Assembly (NCBI GenBank): GCA_046349915.1
Contig: JAXMBL010000008.1
Coordinates: 310,001 to 374,000, forward strand
Length of the DNA: 64,000 nucleotides
Direction: 5' to 3'
Source: CAIXSC01 sp046349915
Lineage (GTDB): Bacteria > Planctomycetota > Planctomycetia > Pirellulales > Pirellulaceae
Shown: positions 43,494 through 53,145 of the stretch, piece after piece
Layout of the letters: every line of letters starts with the position of its first letter
How positions within the stretch are numbered: position 1 is the first letter of the stretch
Position numbers and translations under genes: made by a program
Notes under the pieces: generated by a model
Database searches by the model: none
What the model saw: only the letters and a program-made list of their open reading frames with translations
What the model was told of the DNA's origin: nothing

Positions 43494-46400
43494 ATGAGGA
43501 AGACGTTCCGATCCGCATACAGCTTGTTGATCCTGCTTGGCCTCATTGCAATCGAAGCGCCGACGCTACTGTCGGCGGAGGAAGCGGGCAAGTCTGCATT
43601 ATCGGCGAAGGTCGAGTACTCGCGAGACATCAAGCCGGTCCTTAAGGATCGCTGCTATGCCTGCCATGGCGTGTTGAAGCAGGAAGCCAGCCTGCGACTC
43701 GACACGCTGGAACTCGCGTTACGCGGGGGCGAATCGGGCCCCGCGATCGTCAAGGGCGACGCCGTTCAGAGTCGCTTGTTGCAACGAGTCTTGGCGACAG
43801 ACGCGGCGGAACGCATGCCGCCCGAAGGGCATCCGTTGTCCAAGGAACAGATCGAGAAACTCCAGCAATGGATCTCGGACGGCGCCCCAGGAATTGCGAA
43901 CGAGCGACCCGAGGAAGACCCTCGCGATCATTGGGCGTTTTGCGCGCCAGTTCGAGCGGCGTTGCCCATTACATCACCGGGTGAACAATCAAGTCATCCG
44001 ATCGACGCCTTTATTCTTGCTCGTCTGAAACAAGAGAACCTTGCGCCTCGTCCGTTAGCGGACAAGCCTACGCTGCTACGTCGCGTCACGCTTGATTTGA
44101 TCGGGCTGCCACCGACTCGTGAAGAACTCCACGCGTTCATGGCTGATAACTCGCCGACCGCTTACGAGACGGTTGTGGATCGGTTGTTGATGGATCCTCG
44201 CCATGGGGAACGCTGGGGACGGCACTGGATGGACGTCTGGCGTTATGCGGACTGGCACGGTCGGCGTCACGTGCCCGATGTGTGGAACAGTGCGCCGCAG
44301 GTCTGGCGTTGGCGCGACTGGATCGTTCGCTCCTTGAACGCGGACCATGGCTACGATCGAATGGTCCGCGAGATGCTCGCCGCCGACGAGGTTGCGGCGG
44401 GAGATGAAGAGGCGGGAGTCGCCACCGGTTACTTGATTCGCAACTGGTATGCGCTCAACCCGAACGATTGGATGCGGGCGAATGTCGAACACACGAGCAA
44501 GGCCTTTCTGGGGCTGACGTTTCATTGCGCCCATTGCCATGATCATAAGTACGATCCCATCTCGCAGGACGATTATTTCCGACTACGAGCTTTTTTTGAG
44601 CCGATCAATATTCGTCAGGATCGAGTCCCCGGCGAAGCTGATCCTGGGCCGTTTCAAGAGTATTCGTACAGTGTGCTGAGAAAGGTGCAGCGGCTGGGGG
44701 CGGTGCGCGTGTTTGACAAGGCGCCTGATGCCCCGACGTGGTTCTACACGGGGGGAGATGAACGCAATCGCGTTGCCTCGCGAGGTTCGCTTTCCCCTGG
44801 CGTCCCTCAGTTTTTGGCCGGAGGATCGCTGCGAGTTGAGCCGGTAGCCCTGCCCGCCCAGGCTTGGTATCCGGGACTTCGCCCAGAGATTCAAGAGACT
44901 CAACGCAAGGACTTACGCGACGCCATCGCGGTCCATGAAAAGTCCTTGGGAGCGGCGACGGCCGAGGTGAATCAAGCGTTGCCTGCGCTACGTGAACGGT
45001 TGGTCGCCGCGGAAAAGGCGCGGAATGACGAACTGGCGACCCCGCCCCTGGCGATGGCCAACGCACCACTCGTTGGCAAGCAATCATTGGTGCTTCACGC
45101 GGTGGAAGGGCGGCGTTGCCTGCAGAATCGTTTGTCAGGACTTTCTTCGCTGGAATCAGGAACCACTTTGCGATTCCAATTGCAAATTGTGCAGGACGCA
45201 CACGTCAATTTTCAGTTGGCCAAAGACGTCGTGAAAGGACTGACCGCCGGCTACGTAGCGTTTGAACAGGGCCAGATCCGTTCCTATCAGCCTGGCGGAT
45301 TCACCGAGTTCCAGGCGGGTAAGTACGACTTCGCAGGCGGTCAAAGGAAGTTTGAGGTCACGCTGATCCTGGAACCGGCGGCGGACCGTTGTTTGTTGGC
45401 AGTGCGAAGCTTGAGCGACGATCAGCTGCTGGTCGAGAAGACACCTGTTGCGCTCAATGGTTGGAATCCTGTGGGCGATCCGCTGAAGGCGATTTCGCTC
45501 GACGCTCGTACTGGCTGTGTGGCGGCGGTGGATGAATGGGAGATGTTAGCTCCCCAAGCGGAATCGGCCGACGTGAGTGCTCCCGCGAAGCGACTTTTCT
45601 ACTTCGATTTCGAGCCGCCAAAATATGTCGACAAGCAGGACGTCGCGGGAATCGAGGGGTGGGAGATTTCCTCGTTCGGCGTCGCTCCAGCGACGTCGCG
45701 TGTAGCCACGGCGATTGGCGAGTCGCCTGCCACGCCCGCTCAACGCATACTGGATCAATCGCGTCGGGCCGTTGCGGCCCAAGAACTCCGGCTGAAATCC
45801 CTGGAAGCGAAGCTTGCGGCGTCGCGCGCCGAACTGGCGGCTCTAGAGGCCCGTATTGCGGCCGAACAAGCCAAGCATGGTCTGACATCGGGCGATGTAG
45901 CGCGGCTCGCCATGGCGGCGAGTCAGCAGCACCGACAGGCGTCCGTCCTGACCGCGGAGGCGCAAGTGTTGACGACGGATCAGCTGCTAGCGGCGGCCGA
46001 GTCGAAACCGCTGGAGGACATGAATCGAGCGAAAGAGACTGAAGCGGCCTCGAAACAACTGGCCGCGGCTCGAGCCGAACTCGCCAAAGCACAAGCGGCG
46101 CTGGCTGATCCCAAACTCGCTTCTCATTATCCGCCTCTCGGCCCAACGTATCCCGCGACGAGCACCGGCAGGCGTCGAGCGTTGGCGGATTGGATTACCA
46201 GTGCGGAAAATCCGCTGGCGGCGCGAGTCGCCGTGAATCACCTGTGGCTGCGGCACTTCCACTCGCCTTTGGTTGCCAGCGTGTTCGACTTTGGACGCAA
46301 TGGCGCTCGGCCCAGTCATCCCGAATTACTGGATTGGTTGGCCGTGGAATTGCGTGAGTCGGGCTGGAGCATGAAGCGACTCCATCGACTGATGGTGACC

Positions 46401-47018
46401 AGTGCGGCGTATCGCCGAGTGTCTTCGGTGGGCGACATGGCGAATGCGGCTCGTGATCCCGAGAACAAGTTGTATTGGCGGATGAATGTCGGCAGGATGG
46501 AAGCCGAGGTGTTGCGCGATAGCTTGCTGTATGTCTCGGGTCGGCTCGATCCCAAAATGGGTGGACAAGAGCTCGAGAATAAGGAAGCGCTGACGACGTT
46601 TCGCCGCAGTTTGTACTACAGTTGCCAGCCGGAGATCGATGGGAAGAGTGAATTCAGTGCGTTGTTCGACGCGCCGGAACCCGCGGATTGCTACCGCCGC
46701 ACTCGTAGCGTCATCCCACAGCAGGCTTTGGCTTTGACCAATAGCATCCTGGTTCATGACTTGAGTGGACAGCTAGCGGCAGCGATCTGGTCGCGCATGA
46801 CCGCGGAACAGCAAACGAAGCCTACGGAGTTTGTGACGATCGCGTACGAGCAAGTGCTTGGGCGGACGCCCACCGCCACGGAAACAGCGTTGTGTGTTGA
46901 GTTCTTGCAGCGGCCGGTCGATTCAGGCGAAGGGGCGGAGACGGGTCAACCAGAACGCCGTCGCGAGGCGTTTCTGCGAGTCATGTTGAACCACAACGAC
47001 TTCATAGCAATCCGCTGA
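43494..47018 (+). CDS. PSCyt1-DUF1549-DUF1553 protein with inserted coiled-coil and beta-sandwich region
   Basis: A 1174-residue exported protein. After a signal peptide (SAYSLLILLGLIAIEAPTLLSA) comes the cytochrome-like domain (DRCYACHG, about residue 58), DUF1549 (IDAFILARLKQENLAPRPL ... CAHCHDHKYDPIS) and, at the C-terminus, DUF1553 (AARVAVNHLWLRHFHSPL). Between them are about 400 extra residues: a jelly-roll-like segment (LESGTTLRFQLQIVQDAHVNFQL) followed by a coiled coil of Ala/Leu/Glu-rich heptads (about residues 760-880). The other DUF1553 protein in the window lacks this insertion. A DUF1501 gene follows after 114 bp. Confidence 0.93.
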   Translation: MRKTFRSAYSLLILLGLIAIEAPTLLSAEEAGKSALSAKVEYSRDIKPVLKDRCYACHGVLKQEASLRLDTLELALRGGESGPAIVKGDAVQSRLLQRVLATDAAERMPPEGHPLSKEQIEKLQQWISDGAPGIANERPEEDPRDHWAFCAPVRAALPITSPGEQSSHPIDAFILARLKQENLAPRPLADKPTLLRRVTLDLIGLPPTREELHAFMADNSPTAYETVVDRLLMDPRHGERWGRHWMDVWRYADWHGRRHVPDVWNSAPQVWRWRDWIVRSLNADHGYDRMVREMLAADEVAAGDEEAGVATGYLIRNWYALNPNDWMRANVEHTSKAFLGLTFHCAHCHDHKYDPISQDDYFRLRAFFEPINIRQDRVPGEADPGPFQEYSYSVLRKVQRLGAVRVFDKAPDAPTWFYTGGDERNRVASRGSLSPGVPQFLAGGSLRVEPVALPAQAWYPGLRPEIQETQRKDLRDAIAVHEKSLGAATAEVNQALPALRERLVAAEKARNDELATPPLAMANAPLVGKQSLVLHAVEGRRCLQNRLSGLSSLESGTTLRFQLQIVQDAHVNFQLAKDVVKGLTAGYVAFEQGQIRSYQPGGFTEFQAGKYDFAGGQRKFEVTLILEPAADRCLLAVRSLSDDQLLVEKTPVALNGWNPVGDPLKAISLDARTGCVAAVDEWEMLAPQAESADVSAPAKRLFYFDFEPPKYVDKQDVAGIEGWEISSFGVAPATSRVATAIGESPATPAQRILDQSRRAVAAQELRLKSLEAKLAASRAELAALEARIAAEQAKHGLTSGDVARLAMAASQQHRQASVLTAEAQVLTTDQLLAAAESKPLEDMNRAKETEAASKQLAAARAELAKAQAALADPKLASHYPPLGPTYPATSTGRRRALADWITSAENPLAARVAVNHLWLRHFHSPLVASVFDFGRNGARPSHPELLDWLAVELRESGWSMKRLHRLMVTSAAYRRVSSVGDMANAARDPENKLYWRMNVGRMEAEVLRDSLLYVSGRLDPKMGGQELENKEALTTFRRSLYYSCQPEIDGKSEFSALFDAPEPADCYRRTRSVIPQQALALTNSILVHDLSGQLAAAIWSRMTAEQQTKPTEFVTIAYEQVLGRTPTATETALCVEFLQRPVDSGEGAETGQPERRREAFLRVMLNHNDFIAIR

Positions 47019-47132
47019 GATACCGCGAACAACTACAACGGACCTGAACAATTAGGTCGCCCCGCGAACTCGCACGGCGACGCACTCGCCCGCAACGATA
47101 CTAGCATTGAACTCAGGACGAGGGAGCAAACC

Positions 47133-48629
47133 ATGATGAATCGAACACTTGGCTCGCTCGAGTCGACGCGAGTCGCCCGTCGAACATTCCTGGCTGATCT
47201 CGGCATGGGATTCACGGGACTTGCCTTAGGCGCCATGTTGGCTGACGATGGCATCGTTCGCGCGGCGGAGGGGACGAGTCAAACGACGCAACAAGGCGGA
47301 TTGCACTTTCCGCCCCGAACGAAATCGATCATCTGGGTTTTTCTTTCGGGCGGCTATAGCCACGTGGAGACCTTCGATCCCAAGCCTGCATTGAACAAGT
47401 ATGCGGGACAGACGTTTGACAAGACGCCATTTCCGAATCCAGTGAACTCTCCGCTGCACAAAAAGCGTTTTCGATCCGTGGCGGCCGAGGAGATCAATGT
47501 TCGCGACGTCTACCCGATCATTTATCCCATGCAAGTGGGGTGGAAGCAACACGGGCAAAGCGGCATCGAAGTGACCGATTGGTGGCCGCACTTGTCGCAG
47601 TGCGTCGATGATCTGTGTTTCGTCCGAAACATGTGGACGACCGACAATGACCACGCGGCGGAGAACCAGATCCACACGGGCCGACATCGACTCGATGAGC
47701 CGCAGCCCAGCATCGGAGCGTGGGCCAACTACGGACTTGGTTCGTTCAATGATAATTTGCCCAAGTATGTGGTCCTTGGCGGCCCCACTCGTTCCGACAC
47801 GCGGCAATCGATCGATTCCTATTACCTTGGGCCGCAATTCGCGGGCGTTCCCTTAACGCTCGACCCCAAGAACCCACTCCCCTTTGGTCAACGAGCGGCG
47901 AAGCAGACGGCGGGCGAGCAACGGCGCGAATACGAGTTGATCGGCAAGCTGAACGAATTGGCCGCCGTTGAATACCCCGAGGATCAGGAGTTACGAGCAA
48001 GGATTCGCGCGTACGAACTCGCCTATCGCATGCAAGCGGCGGCGCCTGAAGCCATTGAATTCGCGGGCGAGACCGCGGCGACCCAAAAACTGTACGGACT
48101 CGACAACGACGCCACTCGCGTCGCCGGACAACGTCTCCTGGCCGCCCGGCGGCTCGCCGAACGCGGGGTGCGTTTCATTCAAGTTTTCCCCTCGTCTTAC
48201 GGCGTCTGGGATTCCCACCAAAAACTCAAGGACAATCACACTCGACTTTGTGCGACGATCGACCTCCCGATCGCGGGCTTGATCCGCGACCTCAAGCAGC
48301 GTGGGTTGTTTGACGACGTTACCGTGGTGTTTTGCACTGAATTTGGACGGACACCTGGGTTAGAGCAACGCGCGGGCGGAAAAGATGGTCGAGATCATCA
48401 TCCCAATGGCTTCACGATCTGGATGGCGGGGGCCGGGATCAAGCGGGGCTACGTGCACGGTGAAACGGATGAACTGGGATATCATGCACTCGGCGAAGGA
48501 CATTACGTCACCGATTTACACGCCACGTGCCTGCGACTATTAGGGCTCGACAACCGCCGCTTGGAAATCCCGGGCCGCAAGCGACTCGACATCGACTTCG
48601 GACAGCCGATCAACGATATCCTGACCTGA
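47133..48629 (+). CDS. DUF1501 protein (sulfatase-like fold)
   Basis: A 498-residue exported protein paralogous to the one at 36555-38066. Twin-arginine-like signal VARRTFLADLGMGFTGLALGAML, then KSIIWVFLSGGYSHVETFDPKP, HGQSGIEVTDWWPHLSQCVDDL and FCTEFGRTPGLEQRAGGKDGRDHHP. It completes the second DUF1553-DUF1501 module of the window. The two copies are clearly diverged (roughly one third similar by eye), so this is an old duplication or separate acquisition, not a recent one. Confidence 0.93.
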   Translation: MMNRTLGSLESTRVARRTFLADLGMGFTGLALGAMLADDGIVRAAEGTSQTTQQGGLHFPPRTKSIIWVFLSGGYSHVETFDPKPALNKYAGQTFDKTPFPNPVNSPLHKKRFRSVAAEEINVRDVYPIIYPMQVGWKQHGQSGIEVTDWWPHLSQCVDDLCFVRNMWTTDNDHAAENQIHTGRHRLDEPQPSIGAWANYGLGSFNDNLPKYVVLGGPTRSDTRQSIDSYYLGPQFAGVPLTLDPKNPLPFGQRAAKQTAGEQRREYELIGKLNELAAVEYPEDQELRARIRAYELAYRMQAAAPEAIEFAGETAATQKLYGLDNDATRVAGQRLLAARRLAERGVRFIQVFPSSYGVWDSHQKLKDNHTRLCATIDLPIAGLIRDLKQRGLFDDVTVVFCTEFGRTPGLEQRAGGKDGRDHHPNGFTIWMAGAGIKRGYVHGETDELGYHALGEGHYVTDLHATCLRLLGLDNRRLEIPGRKRLDIDFGQPINDILT

Positions 48630-48649
48630 AGAACTGGCCGTAACCCAAG

Positions 48650-48787
48650 TACGACGGACTTCTAGTCCGTCGATCCGTCGTAGCCCGCTCGCTTCGCGAG
48701 CGGAAAGCCGCGTGGCCCACGAGCGCCCATCGCCGTCAGCCAAGTTGCGTCGCGAACCGATGGCGACGGACTGGAAGTCCGTCGTAC
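48650..48787. repeat. Family A pair with a nested family B palindrome
   Basis: A forward copy at 48650-48672 and an inverted copy at 48764-48787 enclose a family B palindrome (GCTCGCTTCGCGAGC) at 48680-48702. This is the only place where both families form one composite. It lies between the second DUF1501 gene and the FkbM gene. Confidence 0.92.
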
Positions 48788-48908
48788 AAGGTTGCCCCAC
48801 TCGGCGTCAGATTTTCGAGCTTGCCCAATTTTCTGGTTTTCTTGTATTCTCTCGCTCAACTCTGATGTACCTGACAGTTCAAAATTGATTCCCGTTGCAG
48901 GATCTCCC

Positions 48909-49661
48909 ATGCTTGCCAACCAAATCAAGCATTCCTTTCGTCACTTTCGCTTTCGTTGCATGGGGCTGAAGCCTCAAGAACCATGCCAAGTGGCCTGGGG
49001 AGATCGGCGGTATGGCTGGCCCATTTGCCCGGAATTCGTCCATGCCAACTCGGTGGTCTACTCGTTCGGAGTAGGCGCCGATGTGGTGTGGGATACGGCG
49101 ATGATCCGACAGTTTGGCACTCAGGTCTATGCGTTCGATCCGACCCCCGAGGCGATTGAGTGGGTGCGGTCGCGTAAGAATCGACCGGAATTCCATTTTT
49201 TCGATTTTGGCATTGCGTCGTTTGACGGGGTCTTGCAGTTCTATCCGCCGAAAGCGCCTGGGCGGATGCACTTCTCGCAAGATCGCCAGAAATTCAATTG
49301 GCCCAACCAGCCGACCGTGCCCGGCAAGGTCCATCGCCTTTCCACGATCATGAAGATGTTAGGGCACACGCGAATCGATGTCCTGAAGATGGATGTCGAA
49401 GGGACGGAATTCGAGTGCTTGCCCGAGATCCTGGACACGGGCGTGGAAATCGACCAATTGCTGATCGAGATCCATTACAACTCGCCGACACGTTCCTGGG
49501 CGGAAGCTCGACGACTTCTACGCCGACTCATGGACACCGGCTTCACCTGCTTTAACATCTCGCCGCGTGGCCTGGAGTTCTCGTTCGTCCATCAACGATT
49601 GCTGGCGAGCTCCAGTTCCCGAGTCGCGGCGCCAGCGCGAATCACGGCGCTCGCGGGCTAG
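48909..49661 (+). CDS. FkbM-family methyltransferase
   Basis: A 250-residue S-adenosylmethionine-dependent O-methyltransferase (Methyltransf_21). The SAM-binding motif is VYSFGVGADVVWDTAMI with the acidic VYAFDPTPEAIE strand; the family end motif is RIDVLKMDVEGTEFECLPEIL. Such enzymes modify sugars or small metabolites; no glycosyltransferase neighbour is present, so the substrate is open. The ATG at 48909 is preferred because the upstream 39 codons overlap the repeat region. The gene converges on the TonB receptor with 29 bp between stops. Confidence 0.92.
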   Translation: MLANQIKHSFRHFRFRCMGLKPQEPCQVAWGDRRYGWPICPEFVHANSVVYSFGVGADVVWDTAMIRQFGTQVYAFDPTPEAIEWVRSRKNRPEFHFFDFGIASFDGVLQFYPPKAPGRMHFSQDRQKFNWPNQPTVPGKVHRLSTIMKMLGHTRIDVLKMDVEGTEFECLPEILDTGVEIDQLLIEIHYNSPTRSWAEARRLLRRLMDTGFTCFNISPRGLEFSFVHQRLLASSSSRVAAPARITALAG

Positions 49662-49690
49662 CCTTGTCTCAGAAAGCACTGACGCACTGC

Positions 49691-52084
49691 TTAAAACTTG
49701 GCGTCGACGCCCACGAACCACGAGAAGCCTGGGTTCTTGACGAACCCGATGTTTCCATCGCGGTCGACGATCGCGAGCGAGTTATGCTCGAAGTAGTTTC
49801 GATCGAGCACATTCAAAATCGAAGTCCGGATAGAAACGTAGTCATTCCAGCGATAGAACGCGTGAATGTTGTGGACGGCGAAACCCGGCGTGCCGACTTC
49901 ACCTAGGCTGTAAGCTAGAACGTTTTGGTCGGCCGCCATTCGCGTTTGCCACTCCAAGGTCCAACGCCTGTCTTCGGGCTCGACCAATCTCAGCCCCAAC
50001 GTGCCACTCAGCGGATAGATGCCCGGCAAGCCCTCGCTGTCCGAGAGAGGGGTGACGTTTCCCGTGAAGACATCCACCCATGTCGGATCGTGATTGATTC
50101 CGTGGGTATAGGCGACCGAGCCGACGACTTCCAGCCACGGCTGAAGCGCATGCTCGCCCCAGATGTCGAAGCCATATAGAGTGGCTCGAGAAATATTGCG
50201 ATAGCTGTACCCGATGGAAGCGGAGTCGGCGTTGAGATCTTGATTGGGGATGCCAGGGTCCGGCATATAAGGCCGTCCCCTACCCAGGACGCCAGGCGGA
50301 GCGACTCCTACCTCGGGGAATGTCGAGTAATTATTGGCGGCGAGTCCGATGTAGTCGTTGATGGTCGAGTGGAACGCGCGAGCGCCGAACGTCGTCTCTT
50401 CGTCCTTGACCGTGAAACCGACGTCGAATTGCAGATTGCGTTCGGGATCGAGTTCGCTGTCGCCCAGCGCGAAACTGTTGCCAAACCTGACAAGCGGTGC
50501 GAAGGGTTGGTCGCTGTATAATTCGGTGAGGTTCGGAGGACGCATGGCGTACCCCACTCCGGCGCTGAGCGTCAGCACCTCATTTGCTTGAAAGCTGGAA
50601 GTCAAGTAAGTCGTCGTGAGCCAGCGAACATCCGTGTCAAATCCCGGTTGGAAGCCATCCACTGGGCTATACTCGGTTGTCGTGGCGACGATGTCGTTGG
50701 CTTGGACCGAGTAACCAACGGCGTCGATGCGTTGTCCGACGCCAATCTGCCATCGGTCCGTCAATGAGAAGGAACCGCCCACGAACGCGCCGAAGTCATC
50801 GGTCGTGGAGTCAGGCAGGCCGAATACGTCGCCGTCGAACGCCATGTCGCCGTTCGCCTCGAAATTGGACTCGCGATAGAATTGTCGAGTGCGTCGCCAA
50901 TCGAGGCCGGCTCGTACCTGCCAGAAGTCGAGGTCGCCCCAGATGGAGACGGCTCGCGCCCCCCAGCCTTCGGCGAGTCCGTTGCCGATCAATACTCCCC
51001 CCAGCAAATCGGGGTCTGGTTCGGCCATCAAGCGATCGGAGAACGTGCGGTGCTTAGCGGCCCGGGACGAGTCGCCATCGAATACGGCTTGATTCCACCA
51101 GAATTGCGTTACGAATCGCTCGTCCTCGGTGAATTCGTCGCGGACGCTCCAGCGGAAATTCACCTGTTCGGCATGTTGGTGGTTGATGTCGTAGGCGACC
51201 CCGGGAAGCTCGGTGTCGTGCAGGCCCTGATGGAGGAAGCGGATATCGAGTCGTCCGAGTTCGGTGACATCGCTGCTGAGAGCCGCGTAGACATCCTGCA
51301 CATGGTAGCTCGCGGGCACGTCGTAGTCGCGCGAATTGGCGCCAGGGCTGTAGTCATTGCCCATGCGTTGTCCAAAACTCACGATAGCGCCTGAGCTGAC
51401 ATTGGAGTAACCCAGGGTTTCGCGCCAGACCAGCTGTTGACCGTTGGTGTTGAAGCCCACCGTGGAATGGGAAGTGATCGACAGAATATCGGTTCGCGTG
51501 GGCGAGATCAGGCGAGCGTCAAGGAACGAGAACCCAGGGCCGTATTCGACCGAGTAGGGACCGGAGATGACGGAGACTGAGTCGATGAGGCTGGGGTCGA
51601 TCTGGCTGAACAGGGCGTCAATGTCGAGCCGCGTCTTGATTTGATTGACTCCATCGGCGACTCCGACAACCTGCGAGCCGGAGTAGCCGCGAATGCGAAT
51701 ATCCTGGTTCAGGACGGACGTGCTCCGCACGATGACTCCCGGGGCCTGTGTCAGTAGGCCGCCTGTGGTGGTCGCCGGCGCGTTGGTAGCCAAATCGGGA
51801 TCGAAGAAAGTTTCCGGGCTAGCCGTCCGTTGCGGCGCTGCCTCACGGACGTCAATGGAAGGGAGACGCTCAGGCGCTGCGTCGGCCAGATCAAGCAGTC
51901 GTTCCAATTCGGAATCGTCCGAGGGAGGCTCGGGTGCGGTCACGGCGGGGGGGAATACGCCATTCTCTTGTGCGGGGGAGAGAGGCGACATGAGACCGCA
52001 TCCCAGCACAGCCGCCAGCACGCTGCGAATCGCTCGTCGGCCGAGCCGTCGCCAGTGGGATCGCTTTATGCGGGGCTTGCGCAT
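49691..52084 (-). CDS. TonB-dependent outer-membrane receptor
   Basis: A 797-residue receptor. A basic signal peptide (KRSHWRRLGRRAIRSVLAAVLGCGL) leads to the periplasmic side, then a plug domain (TGGLLTQAPGVIVRSTSVLNQDIRIRGYSG...VADGVNQIKTRLD) and a 22-strand-type beta barrel ending in ...GFSWFVGVDAKF with a terminal Phe, the outer-membrane insertion signal. Planctomycetes with TonB receptors support the presence of an outer membrane. I use the ATG at 52084; a GTG at 52162 is the other candidate. The YfiR-like gene is divergent; transport of an iron complex or a small organic ligand is inferred. Confidence 0.93.
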   Translation of the reverse strand: MRKPRIKRSHWRRLGRRAIRSVLAAVLGCGLMSPLSPAQENGVFPPAVTAPEPPSDDSELERLLDLADAAPERLPSIDVREAAPQRTASPETFFDPDLATNAPATTTGGLLTQAPGVIVRSTSVLNQDIRIRGYSGSQVVGVADGVNQIKTRLDIDALFSQIDPSLIDSVSVISGPYSVEYGPGFSFLDARLISPTRTDILSITSHSTVGFNTNGQQLVWRETLGYSNVSSGAIVSFGQRMGNDYSPGANSRDYDVPASYHVQDVYAALSSDVTELGRLDIRFLHQGLHDTELPGVAYDINHQHAEQVNFRWSVRDEFTEDERFVTQFWWNQAVFDGDSSRAAKHRTFSDRLMAEPDPDLLGGVLIGNGLAEGWGARAVSIWGDLDFWQVRAGLDWRRTRQFYRESNFEANGDMAFDGDVFGLPDSTTDDFGAFVGGSFSLTDRWQIGVGQRIDAVGYSVQANDIVATTTEYSPVDGFQPGFDTDVRWLTTTYLTSSFQANEVLTLSAGVGYAMRPPNLTELYSDQPFAPLVRFGNSFALGDSELDPERNLQFDVGFTVKDEETTFGARAFHSTINDYIGLAANNYSTFPEVGVAPPGVLGRGRPYMPDPGIPNQDLNADSASIGYSYRNISRATLYGFDIWGEHALQPWLEVVGSVAYTHGINHDPTWVDVFTGNVTPLSDSEGLPGIYPLSGTLGLRLVEPEDRRWTLEWQTRMAADQNVLAYSLGEVGTPGFAVHNIHAFYRWNDYVSIRTSILNVLDRNYFEHNSLAIVDRDGNIGFVKNPGFSWFVGVDAKF

Positions 52085-52457
52085 TTCGATCTTTATCGCC
52101 GCGGTAGGGGTCAATGAGGGGGCGCCGGAGGCGCCAGTCGAATCGACTGTCCGATATGTCACTCATTCGACGGTGATGGCGATTGTCTCCAAAGTTCCAG
52201 CGGGCGCATGCTGAATCGTGAAGACCGCGATCATGCAAAAAATCGTTTCGACCCTACCAACCCGAATCCACACGTTGGCACGGGGAATGACCGGGCTAAT
52301 CGTAGGAATTGTGATGCCGCGCCCTGCGCGCGCGGTGGCGGGCGAGGCAAGGGAAACCGATTCCGCGCACTATGTTTACCTCGACGGACCTTTAGGCGGA
52401 TTACTGGAACGTCTCCTACGTCTTGCCTAACTCGCACTGTCTTGACGGCAAAACGAC
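52085..52457. other. 373-bp divergent gap between TonB receptor and YfiR-like gene
   Basis: Both promoters must lie here; no clear -35/-10 pair, Fur box or terminator hairpin is seen. A 70-codon plus-strand frame at 52218-52430 has a signal-peptide-like middle (GMTGLIVGIVMPRPARA), but no ribosome-binding site and no recognisable domain, so it is not called as a gene. Confidence 0.4.
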
Positions 52458-53084
52458 TTGTCTCAATCCCAGCTTTCCTCAGCCCTGTTGCGGTCAATCA
52501 CGATCCGGACGTTCGTCCTGGTGTGTTGGACCGTCGTTTCTTGGCAGGGACAGCCTTATTCCAGTCAGTGGGGCGAGGCGCGAGGCGAGACGCTTCTCGT
52601 GCAGACCGAGGCCTCGGAATACAACCTGAAGCTGGCTCGCATCTATGCCACCGCTAAGTTCATTGCGTGGCCTGAAGAAGAAGCGGGTACTCCTGCCCCT
52701 TTTGTGATCGGCGTCGTGACGCCAGACCCCTTTCAGGGAGGGCTCGAAAAGCTGGCGGTCCGCAAGATCAAGGATCGTCCCATCCGGACGGTCGTGATCC
52801 GGTCGGAAAAAGACTATGTCGACTGCCATGTGTTGTTCGTGCCCGCGGAAGCAAACCAGGGGTTGGTGGATGACCTGATCAAGTTGACGTTGGACCGGCC
52901 GGTACTGGTCTGGCGTGATCGAAGCGATGGCGGTCCCGGAACGGGAGTCGCCTGCACATTTGTTCGAGAAGACGAGAGCCTACTGATCGAGACTGATCCC
53001 GCGGAATTGAAACGTCGCGGTTTGGTTCCCGATGGACGGCTCCTGAGTTTGAACCTGATTCGTATCGTGAAACCTCGCAAGTGA
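52458..53084 (+). CDS. YfiR/DUF4154-family periplasmic protein
   Basis: A 208-residue protein with a hydrophobic export signal (RTFVLVCWTVVSW) and the YfiR domain: EYNLKLARIYATAKFIAWPEE, FVIGVVTPDPFQGGLEKLA, DYVDCHVLFVPAE and a final DGRLLSLNLIRI. In Pseudomonas YfiR holds a membrane signalling enzyme inactive from the periplasm. Here the next gene is a membrane hybrid kinase with a CHASE8-like sensor, its likely partner (inference). The only usable start is a TTG at 52458; no strong ribosome-binding site is seen, so the true N-terminus is uncertain. Confidence 0.83.
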   Translation: MSQSQLSSALLRSITIRTFVLVCWTVVSWQGQPYSSQWGEARGETLLVQTEASEYNLKLARIYATAKFIAWPEEEAGTPAPFVIGVVTPDPFQGGLEKLAVRKIKDRPIRTVVIRSEKDYVDCHVLFVPAEANQGLVDDLIKLTLDRPVLVWRDRSDGGPGTGVACTFVREDESLLIETDPAELKRRGLVPDGRLLSLNLIRIVKPRK

Positions 53085-53145
53085 CACGACAAGGGAGCGA
53101 TTCGAGTAACCAACGATTCGTTTCATTGGAAAGAGAAGACGAGCC

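Noticed and set aside
52218..52430. 70-codon frame with a signal-like hydrophobic stretch
   Set aside because: No ribosome-binding site, no domain, and it lies in a divergent promoter gap; kept only as a remark.
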